DNA from: a virus
Strand: one strand, 5' to 3'
Virus record (IMG/VR): IMGVR_UViG_3300045135_000812
Location: 1 to 24,915 of that record
DNA: 24,915 nucleotides
Shown: one piece after another, positions 19,420 through 24,915 of the stretch
Numbering within the stretch: position 1 is the first letter of the stretch
Layout of the letters: each line of letters opens with the position of its first letter
Program-made: the position numbers and the translations under genes
The notes under the pieces: model-generated
Database searches by the model: none
The model's input: only the letters and a program-made list of their open reading frames with translations
What the model was told of the DNA's origin: nothing

Positions 19420-20420
19420 GCTACGGCCTCCAAACGTTTCCAAGCGTCAGAATCGAGCACGTTGCGAACCTTTTGGTTTCGTTGGTGCTGTACCATGTGA
19501 CGGTTGCTGTTAGCGCGGCCCGTTGCCAGTTCGGTGGTGGTGCCGTCGTCATTGATACGGGTCCACGTTTCATCGGTGTGGGTTGCCCAGTGTGTCAAAG
19601 CGTTGTAACCGGCCCAGAGAGTCGATCCGAGCTCCTTTTGCTCTTCCGTGAAACGGTGGACCATGTAGTCGAGCAGTTTACCGTTTACGCGGGCAGACTT
19701 ATCAGACGATAGCGCGGCGCCGGTCGAACCCTTCGCGCAGATTGTCTGTTCCATAATCTCTACCCATTGCGACGCGTCCAAGTCGATTGTGCGCCATGCG
19801 TCCATCTGGTCACGGTGCTGATCGAACATCGCCAAGCCAATATGCGCTTTCGCGACCATTGCTTCCGGTGATAGGTTCGACGTGTGTTTTTTCTTTTGGT
19901 GGTATGTCTTCTGGCCGCCAAAAACGCACGTGTTGCGGCAGTATTCACGGTAAGCGCCGCTGAATACCTGAAACGCCCATGACATGTCGACGCTGTTCAC
20001 AATGTCGGCACGGGCCGTGATCCCGTTGCCGTATCCGTCCAAGTCCCATGTCATGTCGTTAAACAATACCTGTCGAGTCGCGCGGCGGCCGTCTTCAAAT
20101 ACGCGATCGATCACGGTCAAATCGCTGTGCGGCAGTTCGGGGTTTGCCATCAGGTCGCGGCCCTGCATGGCGTAGACTTCCGCGTGATCGAGTAGCTTAT
20201 AGCCGCGGGTCACTGGTGGTGATGTGAGCAGTTCGCGGGTTTTGCTGTTTTGCAAACCGTAGTAGCCCTCAAGCAAACGGCCGTGAGTATCAAACAGAGG
20301 GACCTTAGAAACGCGGCCCTGTTCAGCGAATAGATCAACGTTGCGCGGGTCATCGTGTACCAATTCAAAGCCGCCCTTGATCGGTGTGATTGTTGCACTG
20401 TGTTGTAGTTGCATATTCAT
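19416..20420 (-). CDS. DUF932 family phage/plasmid protein
   Basis: This 334-aa protein resembles the DUF932 (YubP/YfjQ-like, phage/plasmid-like TIGR03299) family. It has an N-terminal beta part with VPLFDTHGRLLEGYYGLQNSKTRELLTSPPVTRGYKLL, the family-like central block with FNDMTWDLDGYGNGITARADIVNSVDMSWAFQVFSGAYREYCRNTCVFG, and a helical C-terminus (LWAGYNALTHWATHT near the end, followed by NSNRHMVQHQRNQKVRNVL). Members are common in phages and plasmids and usually sit near replication genes; the biochemical function is unknown. The start at 20420 is 10 nt after GGAG of the shared leader; the ATG two codons later is also possible. The gene heads the downstream half of the accessory block under a candidate promoter with TTACGTAA boxes. 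Confidence 0.85.
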   Translation of the reverse strand: MNMQLQHSATITPIKGGFELVHDDPRNVDLFAEQGRVSKVPLFDTHGRLLEGYYGLQNSKTRELLTSPPVTRGYKLLDHAEVYAMQGRDLMANPELPHSDLTVIDRVFEDGRRATRQVLFNDMTWDLDGYGNGITARADIVNSVDMSWAFQVFSGAYREYCRNTCVFGGQKTYHQKKKHTSNLSPEAMVAKAHIGLAMFDQHRDQMDAWRTIDLDASQWVEIMEQTICAKGSTGAALSSDKSARVNGKLLDYMVHRFTEEQKELGSTLWAGYNALTHWATHTDETWTRINDDGTTTELATGRANSNRHMVQHQRNQKVRNVLDSDAWKRLEAVA

Positions 20421-20422
20421 AA

Positions 20423-20436
20423 GAGAAAATCTCCGG
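20423..20436 (-). promoter_or_regulatory. Shared RBS leader, copy 4 (DUF932 gene)
   Basis: Reverse strand CCGGAGATTTTCTC, two bases before the ATG at 20420. Confidence 0.75.
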
Positions 20437-20475
20437 TTAGTTATCCGGTGCGCCCACTGCGCCGCCGGTGTGGTT

Positions 20476-20532
20476 ACGATCCCAGAACATTACGTAACTG
20501 TCAATGTTTATTTACGTAACTTTTTTACGTAA
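20476..20532 (-). promoter_or_regulatory. Candidate promoter with three TTACGTAA palindromes
   Basis: TTACGTAA occurs at 20490-20497, 20512-20519 and 20525-20532. A reverse-strand TTGACA (20504-20499) lies between the first two; 17 bp on, GATCGT (20481-20476) is a poor -10. The palindromes flank and overlap the promoter as operators do. The last one also contains the stop of the 19-aa frame. Confidence 0.5.
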
Positions 20533-20584
20533 TAAGCTGCTGTTTGCGTACCCACGTTTTAAGGATCGATTCACTGGGGGTCAT
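20525..20584 (-). CDS. 19-aa peptide frame coupled to the 57-aa gene (doubtful)
   Basis: ATG at 20584 overlaps the upstream TGA (GGATGACC). It encodes 19 residues (MTPSESILKTWVRKQQLIT) before TAA within the last TTACGTAA box. It may be a translated peptide, or simply a frame created by the overlap. There is no independent ribosome site. Confidence 0.3.
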   Translation of the reverse strand: MTPSESILKTWVRKQQLIT

Positions 20585-20754
20585 CCCGCCCAGAAATAAA
20601 GCGCGATCAACGCGCCCACGAACATCAGCTCATAAGCGCTTATCACTTTGCAATCGGCGCGGACCTCTCTCCGTGCAGGGTTGTTTAAACTTATTGTTGT
20701 TGATCGTCGGTTATACCCGACATTTGGTTTTTTAGGCTCGAAATTTTCGCCCAT
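20581..20754 (-). CDS. 57-aa single-span membrane protein
   Basis: A frame from ATG 20754 to TGA 20581 encodes 57 residues (MGENFEPKKPNVGYNRR...). The N-terminal 40 residues are polar and basic (NPARREVRADCK). Residues ~42-56 are hydrophobic (ELMFVGALIALYFWAG), giving a C-terminal tail anchor or N-in span. A GGGAG site is 10 nt upstream of the ATG. The start region coincides with a 30-bp element (20735-20764) that also occurs twice at 22610-22681. The gene lies 23 bp after the GP88-like gene and is probably in its transcript. No family is recognised. Confidence 0.65.
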   Translation of the reverse strand: MGENFEPKKPNVGYNRRSTTISLNNPARREVRADCKVISAYELMFVGALIALYFWAG

Positions 20755-20764
20755 AACAAGTTCG
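20735..20764 (+). repeat. 30-bp gapped repeat, copy A
   Basis: GGCTCGAAA, 11 variable bases, AACAAGTTCG. The same 30-bp frame recurs at 22610 and 22652. Here it spans the start codon of the 57-aa gene on the reverse strand. Confidence 0.8.
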
Positions 20765-20777
20765 CTCCCTGTACCGG

Positions 20778-21461
20778 CTAGTGTGTTTTGAAAATGATCC
20801 GCAACTCTTTCTTATCCCAACAGAGTGAACAGGTCGTGCAAGCTTTTGTTTTGCCGGTTTGCTCGGGGCATACAACGGCCGTTCTCTTTTCTTCCGTGTC
20901 GATCTCTTCGCTGTTCGCGCTGAACGCCTCCCACGGCTGATCTGACCAACGGACGGCCCAACGGTCGCCCCACTGGTGGCGCATCCTTACAAGCGCGGAA
21001 TAAGTCGGGTAATTATTATCGCGGGTCACGTGTGTATAACCCCAGACGTGTAGATTCGGTAATGCTTCGAACAATCGATCCCACATGAAAACGTATTCAG
21101 GCCGGTAGAATTCCCCGAGCACATGCAAGCGGATCAAGATGTCGCGTCCCTTTTCAGCGGCCGCAAAACATTTGTCGGTAACTTCCTTTTCGAGTCGCGC
21201 TTCCAACTCTGGCCCTCCTTCGAACCGGTGCGCGAACGGCATATTGTTGCCGTAGCAGTCGTTCCAGTGTCCGCAATCGTCGGGGCATGTTTCACGCTCC
21301 GTCAGTGTGAGCGTGTAAACTTCCGCCCCTTTCAATTTACCTTTAGTAACAAAGCGGCCCGCGGCGCCCAGTTTTTTACTGGATGGTTTTTTGAGCAGGT
21401 CGTGTGGATACGCGGACAGGTCGCGAACCACTGATTTTTGATAGCGTGTTGTTGTTAGCAT
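20778..21461 (-). CDS. GP88-like Cys-rich phage protein
   Basis: The ATG at 21461 is chosen over the one at 21476 because GGGAGG lies 7 nt upstream of it. The 227-aa product has a Cys cluster at 59, 63 and 69 (ETCPDDCGHWNDCYG). It also has the block ILIRLHVLGEFYRPEYVFMWDRLFEALPNLHVWGYTHV and a C-terminal Cys cluster (198, 208, 211, 214; CPEQ..KACTTCSLCW). This Cys/HxxGEF/WxYT pattern is that of the phage 'gene product 88' family, whose function is unknown; the Cys clusters could bind metal, possibly iron-sulphur. It overlaps the 146-aa gene by 7 nt (ATGCTAA). Confidence 0.78.
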   Translation of the reverse strand: MLTTTRYQKSVVRDLSAYPHDLLKKPSSKKLGAAGRFVTKGKLKGAEVYTLTLTERETCPDDCGHWNDCYGNNMPFAHRFEGGPELEARLEKEVTDKCFAAAEKGRDILIRLHVLGEFYRPEYVFMWDRLFEALPNLHVWGYTHVTRDNNYPTYSALVRMRHQWGDRWAVRWSDQPWEAFSANSEEIDTEEKRTAVVCPEQTGKTKACTTCSLCWDKKELRIIFKTH

Positions 21462-21895
21462 GTTGCATCCTCCCATGTACCCTCGACGGCGTCCCTTTCC
21501 AATTCGTAAAGGATCGCGGGGTCATAATTCCAAACGTGAACTTTTCTTCCTTCTGCAGTTAAACGCGCCCAATCGGCCCGCGTGAATTCCAACTGGGGTT
21601 GATCACGATAAGTAAAAGAGGGCCCTTTATACGGGTTGTATGTAACCTCGCGCGCGCGTATCGGCTCCCTAAACCACGTTTTGCCGGTCTCGATCAATTC
21701 GCCCACGATGCCGGCGTGCACATTTTTGCGCTGTTCGCTGATCACGCGACGACGGCCGGCTTCCGATACTTTCGGTTTAACGTTATGTAAAGCAACGGCT
21801 TCGGCGTGTTTAATAACGCGGCCCTTCTGGGGTCCTTCCATTGCGCGAATCGACCACACTTTTTTGTGTAGGTTAAAATAAACGAATACTTTCAT
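21455..21895 (-). CDS. 146-aa phage protein, unknown
   Basis: The ATG at 21895 overlaps the upstream stop (CATGA). The product begins MKVFVYFNLHKKVWSIRAME, followed by GPQKGRVIKHAEAVALHNVKPKVSEAGRRRVISEQRKNVHAGIVGEL. It then has a Tyr/Arg-rich segment (EVTYNPYKGPSFTYRD), and the C-terminus is acidic. I recognise the N-terminal pattern as a hypothetical-protein family recurring in phages and proteobacteria; its role is unknown. The basic helix around residues 45-60 could bind nucleic acid. It is translationally coupled to both neighbours. Confidence 0.78.
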   Translation of the reverse strand: MKVFVYFNLHKKVWSIRAMEGPQKGRVIKHAEAVALHNVKPKVSEAGRRRVISEQRKNVHAGIVGELIETGKTWFREPIRAREVTYNPYKGPSFTYRDQPQLEFTRADWARLTAEGRKVHVWNYDPAILYELERDAVEGTWEDATC

Positions 21896-22062
21896 GGCGT
21901 CGGCTCCACTTGTTCAATCTCAACTATTTCGTCGTCGGTGATCCAGTCGTCAATTTCTTCTGACTGGTAGTGAACGTGCTTATCTATCGCTTCGGCCTCG
22001 TCGACAGCATCCACAAGATAAACGACGCGTTTTTTTATTTCCGCGTAGATTTTAAACTTCAT
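21892..22062 (-). CDS. 56-aa acidic DpnD/PcfM-like protein
   Basis: The ATG at 22062 overlaps the stop of the WYL_2-like gene (GCATGAAG), and the stop overlaps the next start (CATGA). The product (MKFKIYAEIKKRVVYLVDAV...) is a beta-strand, then DAVDEAEAIDKHVHY (helix), then a very acidic strand region (EEIDDWITDDEIVEIEQVEP). This is the same beta-helix-beta plan as the 65-aa gene at 18293-18490. DpnD/PcfM-like proteins are small, of unclear function. It is too short for many gene finders, but the overlaps at both ends support translation. Confidence 0.75.
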   Translation of the reverse strand: MKFKIYAEIKKRVVYLVDAVDEAEAIDKHVHYQSEEIDDWITDDEIVEIEQVEPTP

Positions 22063-22397
22063 GCTGTAACCTCGCTAATCTCGAGAGAACCGTCGGCGGC
22101 GTCGTTGTTTATGGTGTAGGTTTTATTCCCGCAACTAATTCGTTTTAAGGTCTCGAGATTGATGGCCCGATATCCGTCGGCGTGCATATCGAAAACGGTC
22201 ACGTATTGGGAATAGTTATCTAAAGTATTTATTCCGCCGTGTTGGTTTTTCTTAACACCTAAGCGCGCGGTCATGTCGCGAGTCGTGCCGTCCTTTTTAA
22301 TAAAGGTAGCAGAAAAGATTCGGCCTTTTGTTTCAGCAACTAATTGATTCAGGATCTCGATTCGGTGCTGTGGTCCAAAGTGAAGTTTTATTTGCAT
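22059..22397 (-). CDS. WYL_2/DUF2693-like SH3-barrel protein
   Basis: This 112-aa protein has the pattern of small phage proteins with a Sm/SH3-like barrel (WYL_2, DUF2693). The middle reads FSATFIKKDGTTRDMTARLGVKKNQHGG, then a strand YVTVFDMHADGYRAINLETLKRISC. This is the usual 'F.KKDG..R.M..RLGV...GG......VFD...GGYR.INLDT...I' pattern. Its role is uncertain; it probably binds nucleic acid or other proteins. It is the first gene of the accessory operon. Its start at 22397 lies directly after the shared leader. The 3' end overlaps the 56-aa gene. Confidence 0.82.
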   Translation of the reverse strand: MQIKLHFGPQHRIEILNQLVAETKGRIFSATFIKKDGTTRDMTARLGVKKNQHGGINTLDNYSQYVTVFDMHADGYRAINLETLKRISCGNKTYTINNDAADGSLEISEVTA

Positions 22398-22411
22398 GAG
22401 AAAATCTCCGG
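22398..22411 (-). promoter_or_regulatory. Shared RBS leader, copy 5 (WYL_2-like gene)
   Basis: Reverse strand CCGGAGATTTTCTC, immediately before the ATG at 22397. Confidence 0.75.
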
Positions 22412-22437
22412 TTTGTTTAAGTTACGGGTCAATCTTA

Positions 22438-22455
22438 CTTTACAGCCGTAAACAT
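22438..22455 (-). promoter_or_regulatory. Operator-like palindrome, copy 3
   Basis: Reverse strand ATGTTTACGGCTGTAAAG. It overlaps a candidate leftward promoter for the accessory operon (TTGCTT/TAAGAT). Confidence 0.65.
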
Positions 22456-22609
22456 AAGCAACTGGTTTTTAACGTTTTTTTTCAGAGACAATCACATCAG
22501 TGCGCGGCGCTCAGGCGCGCCGACCATCGGGGGGTTTGTATGGGTGTACCCCGGCAGGGGGTAGCGTGATCATATCATGACGCGCATCATGTAGCAACCC
22601 TTTTAAATA

Positions 22610-22639
22610 GGCTCGAAAATTCTGGCGAAAACAAGTTCG
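22610..22639 (+). repeat. 30-bp gapped repeat, copy B
   Basis: GGCTCGAAA, 11 variable bases, AACAAGTTCG. Starts 42 bp before copy C; both are preceded by TTTTAAA. Confidence 0.8.
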
Positions 22640-22651
22640 CATTTTAAAAGG

Positions 22652-22681
22652 GGCTCGAAATTTCCAAAAGAAACAAGTTCG
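22652..22681 (+). repeat. 30-bp gapped repeat, copy C
   Basis: Same element as copies A and B. It ends 4 bp before operator copy 4 and 60 bp before the primase start. Confidence 0.8.
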
Positions 22682-22684
22682 TTA

Positions 22685-22702
22685 ATGTTGACGGCCGTAA
22701 AC
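22685..22702 (+). promoter_or_regulatory. Operator-like palindrome, copy 4
   Basis: ATGTTGACGGCCGTAAAC. It contains TTGACG, the likely -35 of the replication-gene promoter, so a bound protein would block the promoter. Confidence 0.65.
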
Positions 22703-22740
22703 TTATGTGTAAGACTCTGCTCTCCAAACAGGAGGACGAT

Positions 22741-23508
22741 ATGGACGTACGGAATTATGTGGAAACGCTCGGTGTGCAACCAAACACATCCCAGCGACAC
22801 GACTGCCCCATGTGCGGAGGTCGTAAAACATTCTCTGTAACTAACAATGGTACTGAGACGCTCTGGAACTGCTTTCACGCGTCGTGCGACCTAAGAGGTA
22901 GGTCAGGTGCAAGAATGACGTTGGACAACGCAGAGAGCTTTATAGCCATGCAGATCAACGCGTTGCAGAACAAGGAAGAAGAGGTAGCTGAGTTCGTGAA
23001 ACCAAACACGTGGAAAGAACCCAACGCTGCTGCACGTAAATTCTTCGATTCAGTATATACAACAGGTAGATACAAGGACCTTTACTATGACCTACGACGG
23101 AATCGTGCGGTTTATGGATTGCGTGATGCTAACGGCAATCTTGTGGATGGGGTGGGCAGAACCCTTGAAGGGGCAAGACCTAAGTGGTACCGCTACGGTA
23201 ACTATCACGGAGGTTTTATCTGCGGTACAGGTAGCACCGTAGTCGTGGTAGAAGATGTACCTTCTGCTGTGGCCATCAGCGACTGGGTAACGGGCTACGC
23301 TCTCATGGGCACCAGTCTCCGTGATCAACAGCTTGATGAGTTACGCAAGTACGACAGGGTTATCATCGCACTCGACATGGATGCGACCGACAAGTCTGTC
23401 AAGATAGCAAGAGAAGTAGGGGCAGCCGGCGTACTGTTCTTGGACGAAGATCTAAAAGCAATGGGAGAAGAAGATCGTGAATCAACTATCAGATCAATCC
23501 TCGCTTGA
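22741..23508 (+). CDS. DNA primase (zinc finger + Toprim)
   Basis: The ATG at 22741 has AGGAGG 6 nt upstream; an in-frame ATG at 22705 lacks such a site. The 255-aa product has a zinc ribbon with Cys22, Cys25, Cys44 and Cys49 (CPMCGG ... CFHASC). The linker to residue ~165 includes YGLRDANGNLVDGVGRTLEG. The Toprim domain has Glu171 (VVVVED) and Asp212/Asp214 (ALDMDATD). This is the primase half of a T7 gp4-like protein, here encoded separately from the helicase. It would make RNA primers at the fork together with the adjacent helicase. Its end overlaps the helicase start by 32 nt, so the two are coupled. It is the first rightward gene, under the control region at 22412-22740. Confidence 0.93.
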   Translation: MDVRNYVETLGVQPNTSQRHDCPMCGGRKTFSVTNNGTETLWNCFHASCDLRGRSGARMTLDNAESFIAMQINALQNKEEEVAEFVKPNTWKEPNAAARKFFDSVYTTGRYKDLYYDLRRNRAVYGLRDANGNLVDGVGRTLEGARPKWYRYGNYHGGFICGTGSTVVVVEDVPSAVAISDWVTGYALMGTSLRDQQLDELRKYDRVIIALDMDATDKSVKIAREVGAAGVLFLDEDLKAMGEEDRESTIRSILA

Positions 23509-24712
23509 ATCTCGCATCTTGGGGTTCTGCCTCAAGTACGAGTTCTACGAGAGAATCAAAAACATCTTGGACCGCAGTATGTTCGACGGGCACTGGGGCG
23601 AGATATGGCACATCGTGGTGGAAGCGCACGCACGCTTCGAGGGAAATGTATCACATAGTGAACTTTGTTCATTATTCGATACACTCAACCCCGCACTTCC
23701 TGACAGCGCACGCAGCCGTTACTACGACCACCTCAACGCCATTGATATCGATGACTCGAATGCCTACGACCTACAGTATGAGATTGTGGTCGAGTTTTGG
23801 AAACGCAACCAAGCGCGTCTCATCTCTGAACAGGCTGTCAAGATCTATCTCGGCAAGAGCGACGAGTTCGGCGAACTACAGCGACTCATTGAGGGATCAT
23901 CCACTGACCACATAGGAGAGAAGGCGACCTATACTGAAGTTACAGGCGACTTGGATGAGATGCTCGAGCAGTTGCAGATTGATCCCGAGTTCAAGTTCAA
24001 CAGTCACCTGTTCAATGAAGACAACGTTATAGGACTCGACCGCGGCCACTTCGGCATCATCTTCGCACGCCCTGAAACAGGCAAGACTACGTTCTGTTCA
24101 TTCATAGCGCAGGGGTACATCAAGAATGGCTTTAAAGTCGCGTACTGGGGCAACGAGGAGCCTGCAATACGCACGAAATTGCGCATCATACAGTCATATT
24201 ACGGAATAACGCGCAAAGAATTGCACAATGACCGTGTCAACCTGAAACAGCGCATGAAACAGGACATCGACCCCTACCTCCACGTGCTCGACTCTGTTGG
24301 CACCTCCATTCAGGAGATCGACGACTGGTGTAAGATCAACAAGCCTGACATCGTGTTCATCGACCAGATGGATAAGGTACGCATCGAAGGTAAGTTTAAC
24401 CGCGGCGACGAGAAGCTGAAGGAGATTTACATTCACGGGCGTGAGATTGCTAAGAGAAATAAATGTCTTGTATGGGCGGTGTCGCAGGCGTCAGCTGAAG
24501 CAGACAACCGTATGCACATCGACTACTCGCTGCTCGATAACTCGAAGACAGGTAAAGCAGGCGAAGCTGACCTGATCATTGGTATCGGTAAGCAGGGTGA
24601 CGCAGACGTGGAGAACACCATGCGCTACCTGCACATATCCAAGAACAAACAGAACGGCTGGCACGGGACAATCAACAGTCACATTGATATTGAGAGAGGT
24701 GTGTATGAATAA
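23477..24712 (+). CDS. Replicative DNA helicase (DnaB-type)
   Basis: The start is GTG at 23477, inside the primase gene, with GGGAGAAGAAGATC upstream; the next Met is residue 35. The 411-aa product has an N-terminal helical domain (SLESRILGFCLKYEFYERIKNILD...) for primase contact. The RecA-like ATPase follows: Walker A ARPETGKT at 197-204, the catalytic-Glu region WGNEEP near 224-229, Walker B IVFIDQMD with Asp296, and a sensor VWAVSQAS. It has an interrupted 'KTGKAGEADLIIGIGKQ' segment, as in DnaB proteins. It should be a hexameric fork helicase, 5'-3' as family members are. The stop overlaps the next gene. Confidence 0.94.
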   Translation: MNQLSDQSSLESRILGFCLKYEFYERIKNILDRSMFDGHWGEIWHIVVEAHARFEGNVSHSELCSLFDTLNPALPDSARSRYYDHLNAIDIDDSNAYDLQYEIVVEFWKRNQARLISEQAVKIYLGKSDEFGELQRLIEGSSTDHIGEKATYTEVTGDLDEMLEQLQIDPEFKFNSHLFNEDNVIGLDRGHFGIIFARPETGKTTFCSFIAQGYIKNGFKVAYWGNEEPAIRTKLRIIQSYYGITRKELHNDRVNLKQRMKQDIDPYLHVLDSVGTSIQEIDDWCKINKPDIVFIDQMDKVRIEGKFNRGDEKLKEIYIHGREIAKRNKCLVWAVSQASAEADNRMHIDYSLLDNSKTGKAGEADLIIGIGKQGDADVENTMRYLHISKNKQNGWHGTINSHIDIERGVYE

Positions 24713-24869
24713 CTGCAGTATCTGCTCGGTGGAGATGGACGAGCCGTACGTGGAGGGGTACTTCGGTATTTTGCCCGTAACTTTTTGCGGAGACTGTTTT
24801 GGTTGTATGATAGATATGGCCGAACAGTACAACGACTACACATCAGAGGAGGCCGATCAAGATGAGTGA
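24705..24869 (+). CDS. 54-aa Cys-rich zinc-finger-like protein
   Basis: The ATG at 24705 overlaps the helicase stop and has GAGAGG upstream. The product (MNNCSICSVEMDEPYVEGYF...) has paired Cys: CSIC near the N-terminus and CGDCFGC in the middle. This fits a zinc ribbon or treble-clef finger, followed by an acidic C-terminus (YNDYTSEEADQDE). Its position right after primase and helicase suggests a replication or transcription accessory role, but no family is recognised. Confidence 0.75.
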   Translation: MNNCSICSVEMDEPYVEGYFGILPVTFCGDCFGCMIDMAEQYNDYTSEEADQDE

Positions 24870-24915
24870 ACGCCACCACCGAGCCAAGATCAGTGAAGAG
24901 GACGTGAACCTCATC
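24862..24915 (+). CDS. Start of the next rightward gene (partial)
   Basis: ATG at 24862, preceded by AGGAGG, opens a frame that continues to the window edge (18 codons, MSERHHRAKISEEDVNLI). The His/Arg-rich start and 'AKISEEDVNLI' resemble N-termini of helix-turn-helix phage proteins (often next to HNH nucleases), but too little is visible to name it. It overlaps the 54-aa gene by 8 nt. Confidence 0.65.
   Translation, partial: MSERHHRAKISEEDVNLI

Larger units (their letters stand above)
22412..22740. other. Divergent control region between accessory and replication genes
   Basis: No gene is seen in these ~330 bp. The left part holds a weak leftward promoter (TTGCTT 22461-22456, 18-bp spacer, TAAGAT 22437-22432) with an operator copy in its spacer. 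The middle has GC-rich inverted repeats, including TACCCC-GGCAG-GGGGTA (22547-22563) with no T-run. The right part has two 42-bp tandem units carrying the 30-bp repeat, then operator copy 4 overlapping a rightward TTGACG (22688-22693; the 17-bp-spaced -10, AAGACT, is weak). It therefore looks like a regulated divergent promoter pair. Confidence 0.6.

Noticed and set aside
22610-22681. 30-bp repeats as alphaproteobacterial SOS boxes or heat-shock promoters
   Set aside because: GTTC-N7-GTTC is not present in the copies, and the conserved right half does not fit a RpoH -10 box.
22610-22681. CRISPR-like array
   Set aside because: Only two adjacent units with variation inside the repeat and a 12-bp gap; no repeat-spacer structure.
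22603-22878. Leftward 91-codon frame across the 30-bp repeats
   Set aside because: Most of it is antisense to the primase; no ribosome site. The repeated ELV...FEP pattern reflects the DNA repeat and is reported as such.
1-24915. tRNA, rRNA or insertion sequence
   Set aside because: No cloverleaf with a T-loop GTTCRANYC and acceptor pairing was noticed, and no transposase or terminal inverted repeats were seen.

Overview
The window looks like part of the genome of a short-tailed double-stranded DNA phage (podovirus), probably from a marine bacterium. Evidence for a podovirus is a complete head and neck gene set (terminase pair, portal, scaffold, HK97-fold coat, adaptor, beta-propeller nozzle, fibre) with no tail-tube, tape-measure or sheath gene. 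The marine origin and proteobacterial-type host are inferred from recognised families (DUF932, GP88-like, WYL_2-like, repeat-rich fibre) and from good Shine-Dalgarno sites and sigma70-type promoters. No host can be named. No phage RNA polymerase is visible here, and the promoters suggest host RNA polymerase is used.

Layout. Positions 1-16927 are one leftward block, in transcription order: small terminase, ParB-like protein, large terminase, a 717-aa protein with an embedded tyrosine-recombinase domain, a 69-aa protein, portal, an 80-aa protein overlapping the portal 3' end, a T7 gp13-like GNAT protein, a 971-aa probable internal virion protein, scaffold and coat. A terminator and fresh promoter follow, then a 120-aa beta protein, lysozyme, another promoter, adaptor, nozzle and a fibre that runs off the left edge. 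The terS-terL-portal-scaffold-coat-adaptor-propeller order recalls P22.

Positions 16928-17955 hold no credible gene but are rich in signals: a leftward structural-gene promoter, a cluster of TTCATG/CATGAA half-sites, a rightward consensus promoter that reads into a terminator after about 87 nt (candidate small RNA), a perfect DnaA box, hairpins and two copies of an 18-bp palindromic operator.

Positions 17956-22397 are a second leftward block of small accessory genes. Many overlap by 1-7 nt, and five share a nearly identical ribosome-binding leader (GGAGATTTTCTC). Members include a WYL_2-like protein, two DpnD/PcfM-like small proteins, a GP88-like Cys-rich protein, a DUF932 protein, two tiny overlapping hydrophobic peptides, and a coiled-coil/winged-helix protein ending in an SSB-like DDLPF tip. 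From 22741 the rightward replication genes start: zinc-finger/Toprim primase, DnaB-type helicase, a small zinc-binding protein and the first codons of another gene.

Most notable are (i) the recombinase domain inside a head-gene-cluster protein, suggesting a virion-associated recombinase, (ii) four copies of an operator-like palindrome in the regulatory gaps, (iii) a candidate small RNA next to a possible origin, (iv) the shared leader, and (v) a 30-bp gapped repeat in three copies. All functional calls rest on reading motifs by eye; no database search was run.
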